Notes under the pieces: model-generated
What the model was told of the DNA's origin: nothing
Databases searched by the model: none
What the model saw: only the letters and a program-made list of their open reading frames with translations
Translations under genes and position numbers: made by a program
From: Flavobacteriaceae bacterium
Lineage (GTDB): Bacteria; Bacteroidota; Bacteroidia; Flavobacteriales; Flavobacteriaceae
Direction: 5' to 3'
Assembly (NCBI GenBank): GCA_028280265.1
Contig: JANQMD010000044.1
Coordinates: 1-64,000, forward strand
DNA: 64,000 nt
Shown here: piece after piece, positions 18,971 through 27,324 of the stretch
How positions within the stretch are numbered: position 1 is the first letter of the stretch
Layout: the number at the start of each line of letters is the position of its first letter

Positions 18971-19732
18971 TTAATTTTTGAAAACCACAGGTAGAATTTC
19001 ACCTTTCATAAGGCGATATTTATCTGCCAGTTCTGGCGAAATCTTTACCGTATAATCAACCTCATCTACTTTAAACCCGATAGAACGAAGTTTGTCAAAG
19101 TAGTCTCTGCCGTAAACTCTTACATGGTCGTACTGTCCAAAAATCTTAGCGCGCTCTTTTGGGTCAGTAATGGAGTCATCTTCAAATGTTGTTGCACGAT
19201 TTAAATCCTGAGGAATTTGAAAAATCCCCATGCCTCCTTTTTTCATCACCCGATACAATTCTTGCATCGCCTTGGTATCATCCGGAATATGTTCCAATAC
19301 ATGATTACAAAAGATGACATCAAAAGAATCATCTTCAAAAGGGAGAACCGTAATATCAGCTTTCACATCCGCAATGGGAGAATATAAATCAGCCGTTGTA
19401 TAGTCGTGACCCAACTTTTTAAAACGTTTTAAAAAACATTGCTCTGGAGCCATATGGAGTACTTTTTTCTTAGAAGAGAAAAAGTCAGTTTCATTCTGCA
19501 AATACAGCCACAACAGGCGATGACGTTCTAGAGACAGCGTGCTGGGAGATAAAACATTGGGGCGTTGGGTACCGTATCCATAGGGAAGAAATTTGCGAAA
19601 ACTTCTCCCATCAATGGGGTCGGTGTAGGTTTTCCCTTTTAAGTAAAGAGCAATGAAAGGGCGAGCTACATAACTTAATTTAATAAGTATGGGTCTTGGA
19701 ATGGTGTTTAATATAGTTTTAAAAAGCCTCAA
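18971..19732 (-). CDS. Class I SAM-dependent methyltransferase
   Basis: A 253-residue cytosolic enzyme. The SAM site begins KKVLHMAPEQCFLKRF near residue 88, with motif II DITVLPFEDDSFDVIFCNHVLEHIPDD, typical of Methyltransf_11. The substrate is not apparent. The N-terminus has a semi-hydrophobic stretch (PRPILIKLSYVARPFIALYL). It is the last gene of a tightly spaced minus-strand run (map, cupin, methyltransferase; gaps of 8 and 7 bp) and is therefore probably co-transcribed with them. Confidence 0.88.
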   Translation of the reverse strand: MRLFKTILNTIPRPILIKLSYVARPFIALYLKGKTYTDPIDGRSFRKFLPYGYGTQRPNVLSPSTLSLERHRLLWLYLQNETDFFSSKKKVLHMAPEQCFLKRFKKLGHDYTTADLYSPIADVKADITVLPFEDDSFDVIFCNHVLEHIPDDTKAMQELYRVMKKGGMGIFQIPQDLNRATTFEDDSITDPKERAKIFGQYDHVRVYGRDYFDKLRSIGFKVDEVDYTVKISPELADKYRLMKGEILPVVFKN

Positions 19733-19739
19733 AATAACA

Positions 19740-20060
19740 TTATAGATAATCTTCTCTTACAGGAGAAAAAACATCTGTGATCTCGCAATAGGTAAGAGCT
19801 TTCCCAGAATGTTCTACATGAGGAGGAATGACAGCAATTTTACCAGGCTTGTAAGTTTTTGTTTTTCCATCTATAGTTAATTCAAAAGAACCTTTGGTAA
19901 CAAGTGCAATTTGTTCGTGTAAGTGAGAATGCAAAGGTAGTTCGCTGCCTTTTTCAATTTCCCAATAAGCAATGGTCATTTGTTGAGAATGCACAAAACG
20001 AGCCTTAAAACCTGGGATAATTTCCTTTTGAGTTATTTGATTAAGTTCTCTTGTAAACAC
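19740..20060 (-). CDS. Single-domain cupin protein
   Basis: A 106-residue cupin: the first metal motif is seen in PLHSHLHEQIALVTKGSFEL and the second in PGKIAVIPPHVEHSGKAL, with His and Glu ligands present. Such small cupins bind a metal and act in sugar or aromatic chemistry, or as sensors. No specific substrate can be named. It lies between map and the methyltransferase with gaps of only a few bases. Confidence 0.88.
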   Translation of the reverse strand: MFTRELNQITQKEIIPGFKARFVHSQQMTIAYWEIEKGSELPLHSHLHEQIALVTKGSFELTIDGKTKTYKPGKIAVIPPHVEHSGKALTYCEITDVFSPVREDYL

Positions 20061-20068
20061 GTAAACAA

Positions 20069-20887
20069 TTATAAAACAAGTTGATTCTGTCTGAATTCTT
20101 CCTCTTCATCACTCACAATACCCAAAGCATCGTAGATGTATTTAAAAGTAGATAGTAACTCGGGTTTTCCATTCACAATGGCTACATCATGCTCGAAATG
20201 AGCACTTGGTTTTCCGTCTTTTGTTAAAATGGTCCATCCATCACTCAAATGATTGATTCTATGAGTCCCTAGGTTAATCATAGGTTCTATAGCAATAACC
20301 ATCCCTTCTACAAACTTTTTTCCTCTTCCTCGTTTTCCATAGTTGGGCATTTCTGGATCTTCATGCATGGTTCTCCCTAAACCATGTCCTACCAACTCTC
20401 TTACAACACCGTATCCGTGTTTTTCACAATGTCGTTGAATGGCGTTTCCAACATCTCCAACACGATTGCCAACTTTTAATTCGCGAATACCTTCATAAAG
20501 ACTTTCTTTTGTAATGCGAAGTAGTTTCTCTGTAGCTGGATCAATCTCACCAACAGGAAACGTATAGGCATGATCTCCATAAAAGCCATTTTTAAGGGCA
20601 CCACAATCAATGGAGATGATATCTCCTTCTTCAAGAGGTTTGTTATTTGGAATACCGTGTACTACCTGAGCATTTGGACTCATGCACAAAGTATTTGGGA
20701 AATCATACAAGCCTAAAAAACCAGGAATGGCACCTTGAGAACGAATGTAATCCTCTGCAAGTTTATCTAAATACAAAGTGGTTACTCCAGGCTTTACCTC
20801 TTTGGCAAGCATCCCTAGGGTTCTAGATACTACCAATGCGCTTTCACGCATTATTTCTATTTCTTCTTTGGTTTTTACGACAATCAT
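20069..20887 (-). CDS. map: Methionine aminopeptidase, type I
   Basis: Removes the initiator methionine from nascent proteins. The metal ligands are visible: the first Asp in ISIDCGALKNGFYGD, the second Asp in GDHAYTF, the His in RELVGHGLGRTMHEDPEMPNYG, the Glu in VIAIEPMINLG, and the last Glu in HFEHDVAIVNG. Length 272 is normal for type I. A TATCTTTG element on the minus strand (20911-20904), about 17 bp before the start codon, fits a flavobacterial -7 box. Here map is not in a ribosomal operon but heads a map-cupin-methyltransferase run. Confidence 0.96.
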   Translation of the reverse strand: MIVVKTKEEIEIMRESALVVSRTLGMLAKEVKPGVTTLYLDKLAEDYIRSQGAIPGFLGLYDFPNTLCMSPNAQVVHGIPNNKPLEEGDIISIDCGALKNGFYGDHAYTFPVGEIDPATEKLLRITKESLYEGIRELKVGNRVGDVGNAIQRHCEKHGYGVVRELVGHGLGRTMHEDPEMPNYGKRGRGKKFVEGMVIAIEPMINLGTHRINHLSDGWTILTKDGKPSAHFEHDVAIVNGKPELLSTFKYIYDALGIVSDEEEEFRQNQLVL

Positions 20888-20943
20888 AAGCTTGTTAAAG
20901 CTGCAAAGATACTTTTAATTTGGAGATATTGAAACAGGATGAT

Positions 20944-21345
20944 TTACCTTAGGAAAGAAAACAAACCTCTTTTCTTTTTTATTTCAGGCTTGTAATTAAA
21001 GATTTGTTGGTAAATCTCTGGCCAACCAGGGAAACCACCTACATTTCGATCATCAATAAAGAGATCCGCGTGAATTTTGCGGCTAATTTTGCCATCAAAT
21101 TCTTCCTCAGGATAGTTTTTGTTTACGGCATAAAATTCAATGCCATTTTTCTCACAAAACTCTACGGCCTCTCTCAACTTTTTCCCATTTCTGTACGTCC
21201 ATAAAATCAAACGATGTCCTTCTTGCTGCAATTTGTGCATGGTTTCAAAAGCAAAAACCATCGGCTTCCCAATTTTAGGATAAGCATCTTCAACGATGGT
21301 TCCGTCGAAATCAATGGCAATGATCAAATGGTTGTGAGGAAGCAT
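20944..21345 (-). CDS. HAD-superfamily BT0820-like hydrolase
   Basis: A 133-residue HAD-like protein. It has the nucleophile motif IAIDFDGTIVEDAYP near the N-terminus, the LILWTYRNGKKL block (motif II Thr), and the C-terminal acidic motif ADLFIDDRNVGGFPG. Small stand-alone HADs of this kind (BT0820 type) are common in Bacteroidota and their substrates are unknown. Its first base overlaps the stop of the upstream thioredoxin-like gene, implying co-transcription. Confidence 0.88.
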   Translation of the reverse strand: MLPHNHLIIAIDFDGTIVEDAYPKIGKPMVFAFETMHKLQQEGHRLILWTYRNGKKLREAVEFCEKNGIEFYAVNKNYPEEEFDGKISRKIHADLFIDDRNVGGFPGWPEIYQQIFNYKPEIKKKRGLFSFLR

Positions 21346-21866
21346 TATTTCTGATAGGTGTGTTTATACGATTTGCCTTTTAGAATCTTTAAAAAGTCTT
21401 TTTCTATACTTTCTCTGGCATGTTCAACATAGCGGCCTATTTCTTTTCCGTTTCTAAAAAAGATAAAGGTGGGAGTGTGCTTGATATTGTATCCTTCTTG
21501 TAGATTATCAGGCGTCTTTTTTCCTCTGGTGATACCGATCATTTTGTAGTTTTTCTCGAAATCGAAACCAGTGAGTTCCATCAATTTATAAAAGTGAGGT
21601 AATTCCCTCTGGCTATCATGACACCAGGAGCCAATGAAAGATTTTATTTGAACACCTTCCAGATATTTTTGTATCTTTTTGAGAAACTTCTTCTTAGGTT
21701 CGTATTCATCGTAATGAGAAACAAACCAGTTTTTATATTTTCCTTGCATAAAATCGGACTTGTCGAGAAAACCAATAAGGTTTCCATTCCGATCTTCTTT
21801 ACTCTGTCCATAGGAAATAGAAATAAAAAGTGAGAAAAATAAAAAAAAGAAGATTGTTTTTTTCAT
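21345..21866 (-). CDS. Exported thioredoxin-like protein with a single active-site cysteine (copy 1)
   Basis: A 173-residue protein with a signal peptide (MKKTIFFFLFFSLFISISYGQ) and a thioredoxin fold. The active-site region reads GSWCHDSQRELPHFYKL, so the usual CxxC is CxxS. Downstream are the cis-proline region KHTPTFIFFRNGKEIGRYVEH and a family tail. It is a tandem paralogue of the gene at 21874-22398, 7 bp away. With one cysteine it cannot cycle as a standard dithiol oxidoreductase. A monothiol, isomerase or chaperone role is possible but unproven. Confidence 0.88.
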   Translation of the reverse strand: MKKTIFFFLFFSLFISISYGQSKEDRNGNLIGFLDKSDFMQGKYKNWFVSHYDEYEPKKKFLKKIQKYLEGVQIKSFIGSWCHDSQRELPHFYKLMELTGFDFEKNYKMIGITRGKKTPDNLQEGYNIKHTPTFIFFRNGKEIGRYVEHARESIEKDFLKILKGKSYKHTYQK

Positions 21867-21873
21867 ATAAAAG

Positions 21874-22398
21874 TTATCGGTCGTAAGAGTGTTTGTAGGG
21901 CTCTCCTTTCAAAATTTTAAGAATGTCTTTTTCCATGGACTCTCTAGGATACTCAACATATCTGCCAATTTCTGCACCAGTCCTGTAAAAAATAAACGTA
22001 GGAACTCGGATAATATTTAGCCCCTCTTGTAGATTGTCTGGAGTGCTTTTTGTTCTGTTAACAGCAACTAGTTGAAAATTTTTATCGAAGTCGAAATTGG
22101 CAGCCTCCATAATTTTGTAAAACCTTGGTGTTTCACGCTTGCTATCTCCACACCAAGTTCCCATAAAACATAAAACAGAAATATCATTTAAGTTTTTACG
22201 AATTTCTCCTACGACTAACATGTCAGGTTTGTAGTTTTTATAGTGGTATTCAAACCAACCTTTGTATTGCTTTTGCAAGAAATCTGACTTTTTTGCATAA
22301 CCAATTAAGTCTCCAGTATTGTCTTTAGGCACTTGCGCATTTAGAGGAAAAACTGAAATAGTAAATACGAGTAGTAGGATTATTTTTTTCATATACAT
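21874..22398 (-). CDS. Exported thioredoxin-like protein with a single active-site cysteine (copy 2)
   Basis: A 174-residue paralogue of the downstream gene. It has the signal peptide MKKIILLLVFTISVFPLNAQ, a thioredoxin core with GTWCGDSKRETPRFYKI (again CxxS), and the cis-proline segment IRVPTFIFYRTGAEIGRYVEY. The two proteins share an almost identical layout and end (SMEKDILKILKGEPYKH), showing tandem duplication. It acts in the periplasm. The physiological partner is unknown. Confidence 0.88.
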   Translation of the reverse strand: MYMKKIILLLVFTISVFPLNAQVPKDNTGDLIGYAKKSDFLQKQYKGWFEYHYKNYKPDMLVVGEIRKNLNDISVLCFMGTWCGDSKRETPRFYKIMEAANFDFDKNFQLVAVNRTKSTPDNLQEGLNIIRVPTFIFYRTGAEIGRYVEYPRESMEKDILKILKGEPYKHSYDR

Positions 22399-22407
22399 TT
22401 ATTTCAT

Positions 22408-22474
22408 TGAAATTGAATTTAAAACTGAAATCGAATTCGAAAACTTTTCAGATTCAAGTTTGAGTTCAATTTCA
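22408..22474. repeat. Intergenic long imperfect hairpin
   Basis: The 21-nt arm at 22408-22428 (starting tgaaattgaa) pairs imperfectly with the arm at 22454-22474 (ending ttcaatttca); I count 16-17 of 21 pairs. The sequence style (gaaattgaa, gaattcgaa) is the same as the arms flanking the four-helix-bundle genes at 27325 and 28085, which makes it an empty member of that family outside the paa operon. Confidence 0.6.
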
Positions 22475-22533
22475 CTATCTATTTTCTTTTGTTGAGACTA
22501 TTATCTTTCAAATGCCTAATCCCTCAACGAGGG

Positions 22534-24051
22534 TTATAACAGTGATTTTTGAGTCATCTCTTCAGGCTGATCTACTCCCATTAAATCTAAAACTGTAGGA
22601 GCAACATCTCCCAAGATACCATTTTTTATGGATTTTATCTCATTGTCGATTAAGATAATAGGTACTGGATTGGTGGTATGTGCTGTGTGAGGCGTTCCGT
22701 CTGGGTTCATCATTGTTTCGCAATTTCCATGATCTGCGATAAGAATAGTAGTGTAACCATTTTCTAGTCCGGTATTGACAACATCTTTGGTGCAATTGTC
22801 TACAGCTTCACAAGCTTTTACAGCCGCTTCAAAAACACCTGTATGACCCACCATATCACCATTTGCAAAATTCAAACAGACAAAATCAACATCGCCTTTT
22901 TCCAATTCAGTAACAATCGCATCTCTGATATCGTATGCACTCATCTCAGGTTTTAAATCGTAAGTAGCTACTTTCGGAGAAGGGCATAATAAACGCTTTT
23001 CTCCTATGAATTCCTTTTCTCTCCCGCCAGAAAAGAAGAAAGTAACATGAGGATATTTCTCAGTTTCTGCAATACGAATTTGCTGTTTGTTGGCTGATTC
23101 TAAAACTTCACCCAGCGTATTTTCAATATTATCGTTGTTGTAAATCACATGAATATTCTGAAAAGTCTCATCATAATTGGTCATGGTTACAAAATACAAA
23201 GGCAACGCATGCATATTAAACTCATGCTTGTCTCTTTGACTCAAAACATCTGTTAATTGACGACCTCGATCTGTTCTGAAATTGAAGAAAATAACCACAT
23301 CATCCTCTTGAATAGTGGTTTTTGGATGTCCAGCCTCATCAACCATCACAACTGGCTTGATGAATTCATCAGTGATATTTTCATCATAACTCTCTTGAAT
23401 ACTTTGCAGTGCGTCGGTAGATTTTTTTCCAACTCCATTGACCAAAGTATCATAGGCTAGTTTTACACGTTCCCACCTTTTGTCTCGATCCATAGCATAG
23501 TACCTACCCGTAATGCTTGCTAGCTCACCAGTAGAATTTTTCATATGCTCTTGAATGTCATTGATAAAAAACTTTCCAGATTTTGGATCACAATCTCTAC
23601 CATCGGTAAAGGCATGAACAAAAACATTGGAAAGGTTATTTTCATGAGCGGCATCTAACAATCCTTTTAAATGATCGATATGAGAATGAATCCCTCCATT
23701 GGACACCAATCCTAAAAAATGAATATTCTTATTGTTCTCTTTTGCATATTCAAAAGCTTTTGTCAATTCAGTCTCCTTAGCAAGAGTTTTTTCTCTCACG
23801 GCAATGTTGATTTTTGCGAGATTTTGATAGACAATCCTACCAGCACCCAAATTTATATGCCCAACTTCGGAGTTACCCATCTGTCCTTCAGGCAAACCAA
23901 CAAATTCTCCATCGGTTCTCAACTCAGCAGTGGGAAATTTATCATAAAGTGAGTTGATAAAAGGAGTTTTTGCATTGTATATGGCAGATACCTTTGGGTC
24001 TTGCGTAATACCCCAGCCATCCAAGATCAATAAGATTACTTTTTTGTTCAT
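22534..24051 (-). CDS. gpmI: 2,3-bisphosphoglycerate-independent phosphoglycerate mutase
   Basis: Interconverts 3- and 2-phosphoglycerate in glycolysis and gluconeogenesis using two Mn ions. The N-terminus VILLILDGWGIT supplies a metal Asp. The phosphoserine is in GQMGNSEVGHINLGAGR. The insertion domain includes HAFTDGRDCDP and SITGRYYAMDRDKRWERV. The C-terminal metal sites are FANGDMVGHTG and IADHGNCE. Length 505 matches the family. It is a stand-alone gene on the minus strand. Confidence 0.97.
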   Translation of the reverse strand: MNKKVILLILDGWGITQDPKVSAIYNAKTPFINSLYDKFPTAELRTDGEFVGLPEGQMGNSEVGHINLGAGRIVYQNLAKINIAVREKTLAKETELTKAFEYAKENNKNIHFLGLVSNGGIHSHIDHLKGLLDAAHENNLSNVFVHAFTDGRDCDPKSGKFFINDIQEHMKNSTGELASITGRYYAMDRDKRWERVKLAYDTLVNGVGKKSTDALQSIQESYDENITDEFIKPVVMVDEAGHPKTTIQEDDVVIFFNFRTDRGRQLTDVLSQRDKHEFNMHALPLYFVTMTNYDETFQNIHVIYNNDNIENTLGEVLESANKQQIRIAETEKYPHVTFFFSGGREKEFIGEKRLLCPSPKVATYDLKPEMSAYDIRDAIVTELEKGDVDFVCLNFANGDMVGHTGVFEAAVKACEAVDNCTKDVVNTGLENGYTTILIADHGNCETMMNPDGTPHTAHTTNPVPIILIDNEIKSIKNGILGDVAPTVLDLMGVDQPEEMTQKSLL

Positions 24052-24100
24052 TCTTTAGTACGATTGAATCGTAAAAGTAAGAAAGATTTACGGGTAAAAA

Positions 24101-24376
24101 TTAAAATTTTGCGAAACCGATGAAGTAGATCAAAAGGATCATGAGGATGGTAACAATGACAATATTACGAGTCATAATTCTCCGATTCTCCCTTTGAACT
24201 TTTTCGCGTATTTTTTTTAACTGATATGGAGTAGCCTTTTTTTCGAAATGTAACTCAGTTTTGTACGTATGATCTAAAGCTCCACTGTCTTTTAATTTTT
24301 TGATAGCACTTTTTCGATCTCTCTTATTGTTTTTGAGAGTAGTTTTCATAGCACTGATAACTCCAGATAACATCAT
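24101..24376 (-). CDS. Small conserved membrane protein of unknown function
   Basis: A 91-residue protein with a basic, lysine- and arginine-rich N-terminal part (TLKNNKRDRKSAIKKLKD) and a single C-terminal membrane segment (IVIVTILMILLIYFIGF). Such tail-anchored small proteins are common in Flavobacteriia and have no assigned role. The start is uncertain because Met1, Met2 and Met10 are all possible. Confidence 0.65.
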   Translation of the reverse strand: MMLSGVISAMKTTLKNNKRDRKSAIKKLKDSGALDHTYKTELHFEKKATPYQLKKIREKVQRENRRIMTRNIVIVTILMILLIYFIGFAKF

Positions 24377-24514
24377 AGCAAGAAATTTAGATTATAAATA
24401 TAAGTCTTTTATGTAATAAAAATGTTACAATAATAAAAGGATAGTTAGCTCTAAGTTTGTAACTTTATAGAGCTACTAAAATCATTACTAGCTTAATTCT
24501 ATCTTAAAAGAATA

Positions 24515-25090
24515 GTGAGTAAAACAGAAACAAGAAAAGACGAAATTATAAAGGTCTCGGCGAAATTATTCAAAGAGAAGGGGTATAGTGCTATCACTAT
24601 GAGAGATATTGCAAAAGCAATGAATATCAAAGCTGCTAGTCTTTATAACCATATCAAATCAAAACAGGATCTTTTAAAAATCATTATTATCTCGATTGCA
24701 GAAGAATTTACCATTCGAATGCAGGAAATCTCTTCTTCTGAAAGTACGAGTATTGAAAAACTACAAAAGATCATATCACTTCATATCGATATTGCTTATC
24801 ATTATCCATACCGAATGGGTGTTTTAAATAATGACTGGATGCATCTAGAGGAAGAATTAGAATACTATCTAGAACTTAGGAATAGTTATGAAGACAACTT
24901 TAGAAGTATCGTTGAATCTGGAATAGAAAGCGGTGAAATGATCGATACCAATACGGAAATTATTGTATTTTCAATCCTATCAACCTTACGATCCTTATAT
25001 CTCTGGATTCCTAAAAAAGAAGCTCTTAAGCCAGAAGAGCTGACTAAAAATTTAACGCAAGTTTTGATTAGCGGGATACAAAATGATTAA
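24515..25090 (+). CDS. paaR: TetR-family regulator, probable PaaR-type repressor of the paa operon
   Basis: A 191-residue repressor. Residues 8-55 form a TetR helix-turn-helix (AKLFKEKGYSAITMRDIAKAMNIKAASLYNHIKSKQDLL). The C-terminal part is the ligand domain. It is read from a GTG at 24515. It lies directly upstream of paaE in the same direction, and a perfect palindrome stands between them at 25116-25135. From family knowledge, PaaR-type TetR proteins release DNA on binding phenylacetyl-CoA; the ligand here is inferred from context. A TAAGTTTG box at 24452-24459 may be its own promoter -7 element. Confidence 0.85.
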   Translation: MSKTETRKDEIIKVSAKLFKEKGYSAITMRDIAKAMNIKAASLYNHIKSKQDLLKIIIISIAEEFTIRMQEISSSESTSIEKLQKIISLHIDIAYHYPYRMGVLNNDWMHLEEELEYYLELRNSYEDNFRSIVESGIESGEMIDTNTEIIVFSILSTLRSLYLWIPKKEALKPEELTKNLTQVLISGIQND

Positions 25091-25115
25091 AATAAATTTT
25101 GTACTTTTGAAATCG

Positions 25116-25135
25116 AAACTAACAAATGTTAGTTT
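25116..25135. promoter_or_regulatory. Perfect 20-bp palindromic operator upstream of paaE
   Basis: AAACTAAC (25116-25123) and GTTAGTTT (25128-25135) are perfect 8-bp inverted arms around AAAT. The site lies 30 bp before the paaE start and just after a TACTTTTG box (25102-25109) that fits the -7 consensus TAnnTTTG, so a bound repressor would block transcription. The inner 14 bp, CTAACAAATGTTAG, fit the half-site spacing CNAAC-N4-GTTNG that I recall for the Thermus PaaR operator (CNAACGNNCGTTNG). Confidence 0.75.
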
Positions 25136-25165
25136 TTAAAATAAATCAAAATAATTGGTTGATTC

Positions 25166-26239
25166 ATGGCTGAATTTCATTCCATAAAAGTTGCAGAACT
25201 AACTAAAGAAACTAAAGATACGGTTTCGGTCACGTTCGATATTCCGGAACATCTTCAACAATCATTCGAGTTTATTCAGGGACAGTATTTGACATTGAGA
25301 AAAATGATCAATGGCGAGGACATTCGTCGTTCCTATTCGTTGTGTACAAGTCCTTTGGAGAATAAATGGAAGGTAGCGATCAAGAAAATTCCTGGAGGAA
25401 CCTTTTCAACCTATGCCAATGAAGAGCTGAAAGAGGGAGATGAAATTGAATTGTCAGAACCCGCAGGCTCATTTTATGTAGATGTAGACAAAGAAACATC
25501 AAAAAATTACATTGCCTTTGCTGCAGGAAGTGGAATCACTCCCATGCTTTCGATCATTAAAACACATTTGCTTTCAGAGCCTAATAGCACATTTAAACTA
25601 TTCTATTTAAATCGAACTGTAAAATCGATTATCTTTAAAGAAGAAATAGAAAGTCTTAAAAATCAGTTCTTTGGAAGGTTTCAGGTGTTTTATTTTTTGA
25701 CCAAAGAGCAACGAGACATTCCCTTTTTGAATGGTCGCTTTGATACAGAAAAGTTAAATGTCTTAACTAAGACATTTATCGATATAGAAGATACGAATGA
25801 CTGTTTTATCTGTGGTCCACAAGAAATGATTTTCTTGATTCGAGATCACCTTGTTGAAGCAGGACTTGATGCAGAGAACATTCATTACGAATTATTTTTC
25901 TCTGGTGATTCTAAAAAAGATGAAAAACATATTGCTGAAGTTTTAGAACAAAAAGTCGATGGAACTGAGGTAACCATTATAGATGGTGGAAAAGAGTTCC
26001 ACTTTGTGATGGAAGAAGATTTTGATAACATTCTGGATGGAGCTTTGGCTGCAGGAGCTGATTTGCCTTTTGCCTGTAAAGGTGGAGTTTGTAGTACATG
26101 CAAGTGCAAAGTTGTAGAAGGAAATGTAGAAATGAAGATCAATTACGCTTTGGTAGAAAGTGAAGTAAAGCAAAACTTAGTATTAAGTTGTCAAGCAGTA
26201 CCTACAACAGAAAAAGTCGTTGTAGATTTTGATGTTTAA
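25166..26239 (+). CDS. paaE: Phenylacetyl-CoA epoxidase, reductase subunit PaaE
   Basis: Passes electrons from NAD(P)H through FAD and a 2Fe-2S centre to the PaaABC di-iron oxygenase. Residues 1 to about 230 form a ferredoxin-NADP-reductase unit with the FAD motif RRSYSLCTSP and the nucleotide motif FAAGSGITPMLSII. The C-terminal plant-type ferredoxin domain has clustered cysteines CKGGVCSTCKCKV and a final Cys in VLSCQ. Length 357 is normal. It is the first structural gene after the operator. Having E ahead of A is the gene order here, unlike the E. coli order ABCDE. Confidence 0.95.
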   Translation: MAEFHSIKVAELTKETKDTVSVTFDIPEHLQQSFEFIQGQYLTLRKMINGEDIRRSYSLCTSPLENKWKVAIKKIPGGTFSTYANEELKEGDEIELSEPAGSFYVDVDKETSKNYIAFAAGSGITPMLSIIKTHLLSEPNSTFKLFYLNRTVKSIIFKEEIESLKNQFFGRFQVFYFLTKEQRDIPFLNGRFDTEKLNVLTKTFIDIEDTNDCFICGPQEMIFLIRDHLVEAGLDAENIHYELFFSGDSKKDEKHIAEVLEQKVDGTEVTIIDGGKEFHFVMEEDFDNILDGALAAGADLPFACKGGVCSTCKCKVVEGNVEMKINYALVESEVKQNLVLSCQAVPTTEKVVVDFDV

Positions 26240-26277
26240 AATTTAGGTATCAGATAATGTAGCATAAAGATATTAAC

Positions 26278-26351
26278 GATTGGAGATTGAAGAACTTTGA
26301 TTTAAGAACAAAAATCAAACATCAACAATCTCAAATCAACAATCTCAAATC
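26278..26351. repeat. Long imperfect hairpin in the paaE-paaA spacer
   Basis: Arms of 26 nt at 26278-26303 (starting gattggagattg) and 26312-26337 (ending caatctcaaatc) match at 20-21 of 26 pairs around an 8-nt loop. The last 14 nt of the right arm are repeated in tandem at 26338-26351, right before the paaA start. Similar gattg/caatc hairpins occur before the thiolase gene and before paaZ. There is no T tract, so it is not a simple terminator. Confidence 0.7.
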
Positions 26352-26354
26352 ATT

Positions 26355-27311
26355 ATGAGTGAAGATCAAATAAAAAAATTAGAAGCAGAGTTCGAGGCAC
26401 GTATTGCCCGTGATGAAAAGATTGAGGCAAAAGATTGGATGCCTGAAAAGTATCGAAAGACACACATCAGACAAATTTCACAACACGCACATTCAGAAAT
26501 TATTGGAATGCTTCCAGAAGGAAACTGGATCACCAGAGCTCCTTCTCTCCGTAGAAAAGTAGCTTTGTTGGCCAAAATTCAAGATGAAGCTGGGCATGGA
26601 TTGTACCTCTACAGCGCTTGTGAAACCCTAGGGATTTCAAGAGAAGAATTGTATGATCAACTGCATTCAGGAAAAGCGAAGTATTCGAGTATTTTTAACT
26701 ACCCAACCCTTACTTGGGCGGATATGGGAGCCATTGGTTGGTTGGTAGATGGGGCTGCAATTATCAATCAAGTTCCATTGTGTAGTACGTCATATGGTCC
26801 GTATGCAAGAGCCATGATTCGTGTTTGTAAAGAAGAAAGTTTCCATCAACGTCAAGGTTATGAGATCATGATCAAATTGGCCAACGGAACTCCAGAGCAA
26901 AAAGAAATGGCGCAAGATGCCTTGAATCGTTGGTGGTGGCCAAGTTTAATGATGTTAGGGCCAACGGATGATAAGTCAGTACACACAGAACAATCCATGA
27001 AATGGAAGTTAAAGCGTAAGACCAATGATGAATTGCGTCAGCAATTTATTGATCAGACCGTTCCACAAGCCGATTTGATAGGACTTACAGTGCCAGATCC
27101 AGATTTAAAGTGGAATGAAGAGCGCCAGAGTTATGACTTTGGGGAAATTGATTGGGATGAATTTTGGCAAGTAGTAAAAGGTCATGGACCTTGTAACAAA
27201 GAACGTATGAACGCCAGAGTCACAGCATGGGAAGAAGGAGAATGGGTGAGAGATGCTGCCATGGCACATGCAGAAAAAAAAGAAAGTAGAAAAGTGAAAG
27301 AAGTTGTTTAG
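26355..27311 (+). CDS. paaA: Phenylacetyl-CoA epoxidase, catalytic subunit PaaA
   Basis: The oxygenase subunit that makes ring-1,2-epoxyphenylacetyl-CoA. Di-iron ligands are visible in [18 protein letters not shown] and [11 protein letters not shown] (ExxH pairs), preceded by [13 protein letters not shown]. Length 318 is typical. It is followed by an inserted four-helix-bundle gene and then paaB, so the usual close A-B spacing is broken. Confidence 0.97.
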   Translation: MSEDQIKKLEAEFEARIARDEKIEAKDWMPEKYRKTHIRQISQHAHSEIIGMLPEGNWITRAPSLRRKVALLAKIQDEAGHGLYLYSACETLGISREELYDQLHSGKAKYSSIFNYPTLTWADMGAIGWLVDGAAIINQVPLCSTSYGPYARAMIRVCKEESFHQRQGYEIMIKLANGTPEQKEMAQDALNRWWWPSLMMLGPTDDKSVHTEQSMKWKLKRKTNDELRQQFIDQTVPQADLIGLTVPDPDLKWNEERQSYDFGEIDWDEFWQVVKGHGPCNKERMNARVTAWEEGEWVRDAAMAHAEKKESRKVKEVV

Positions 27312-27324
27312 AAAACTTGAAGTC

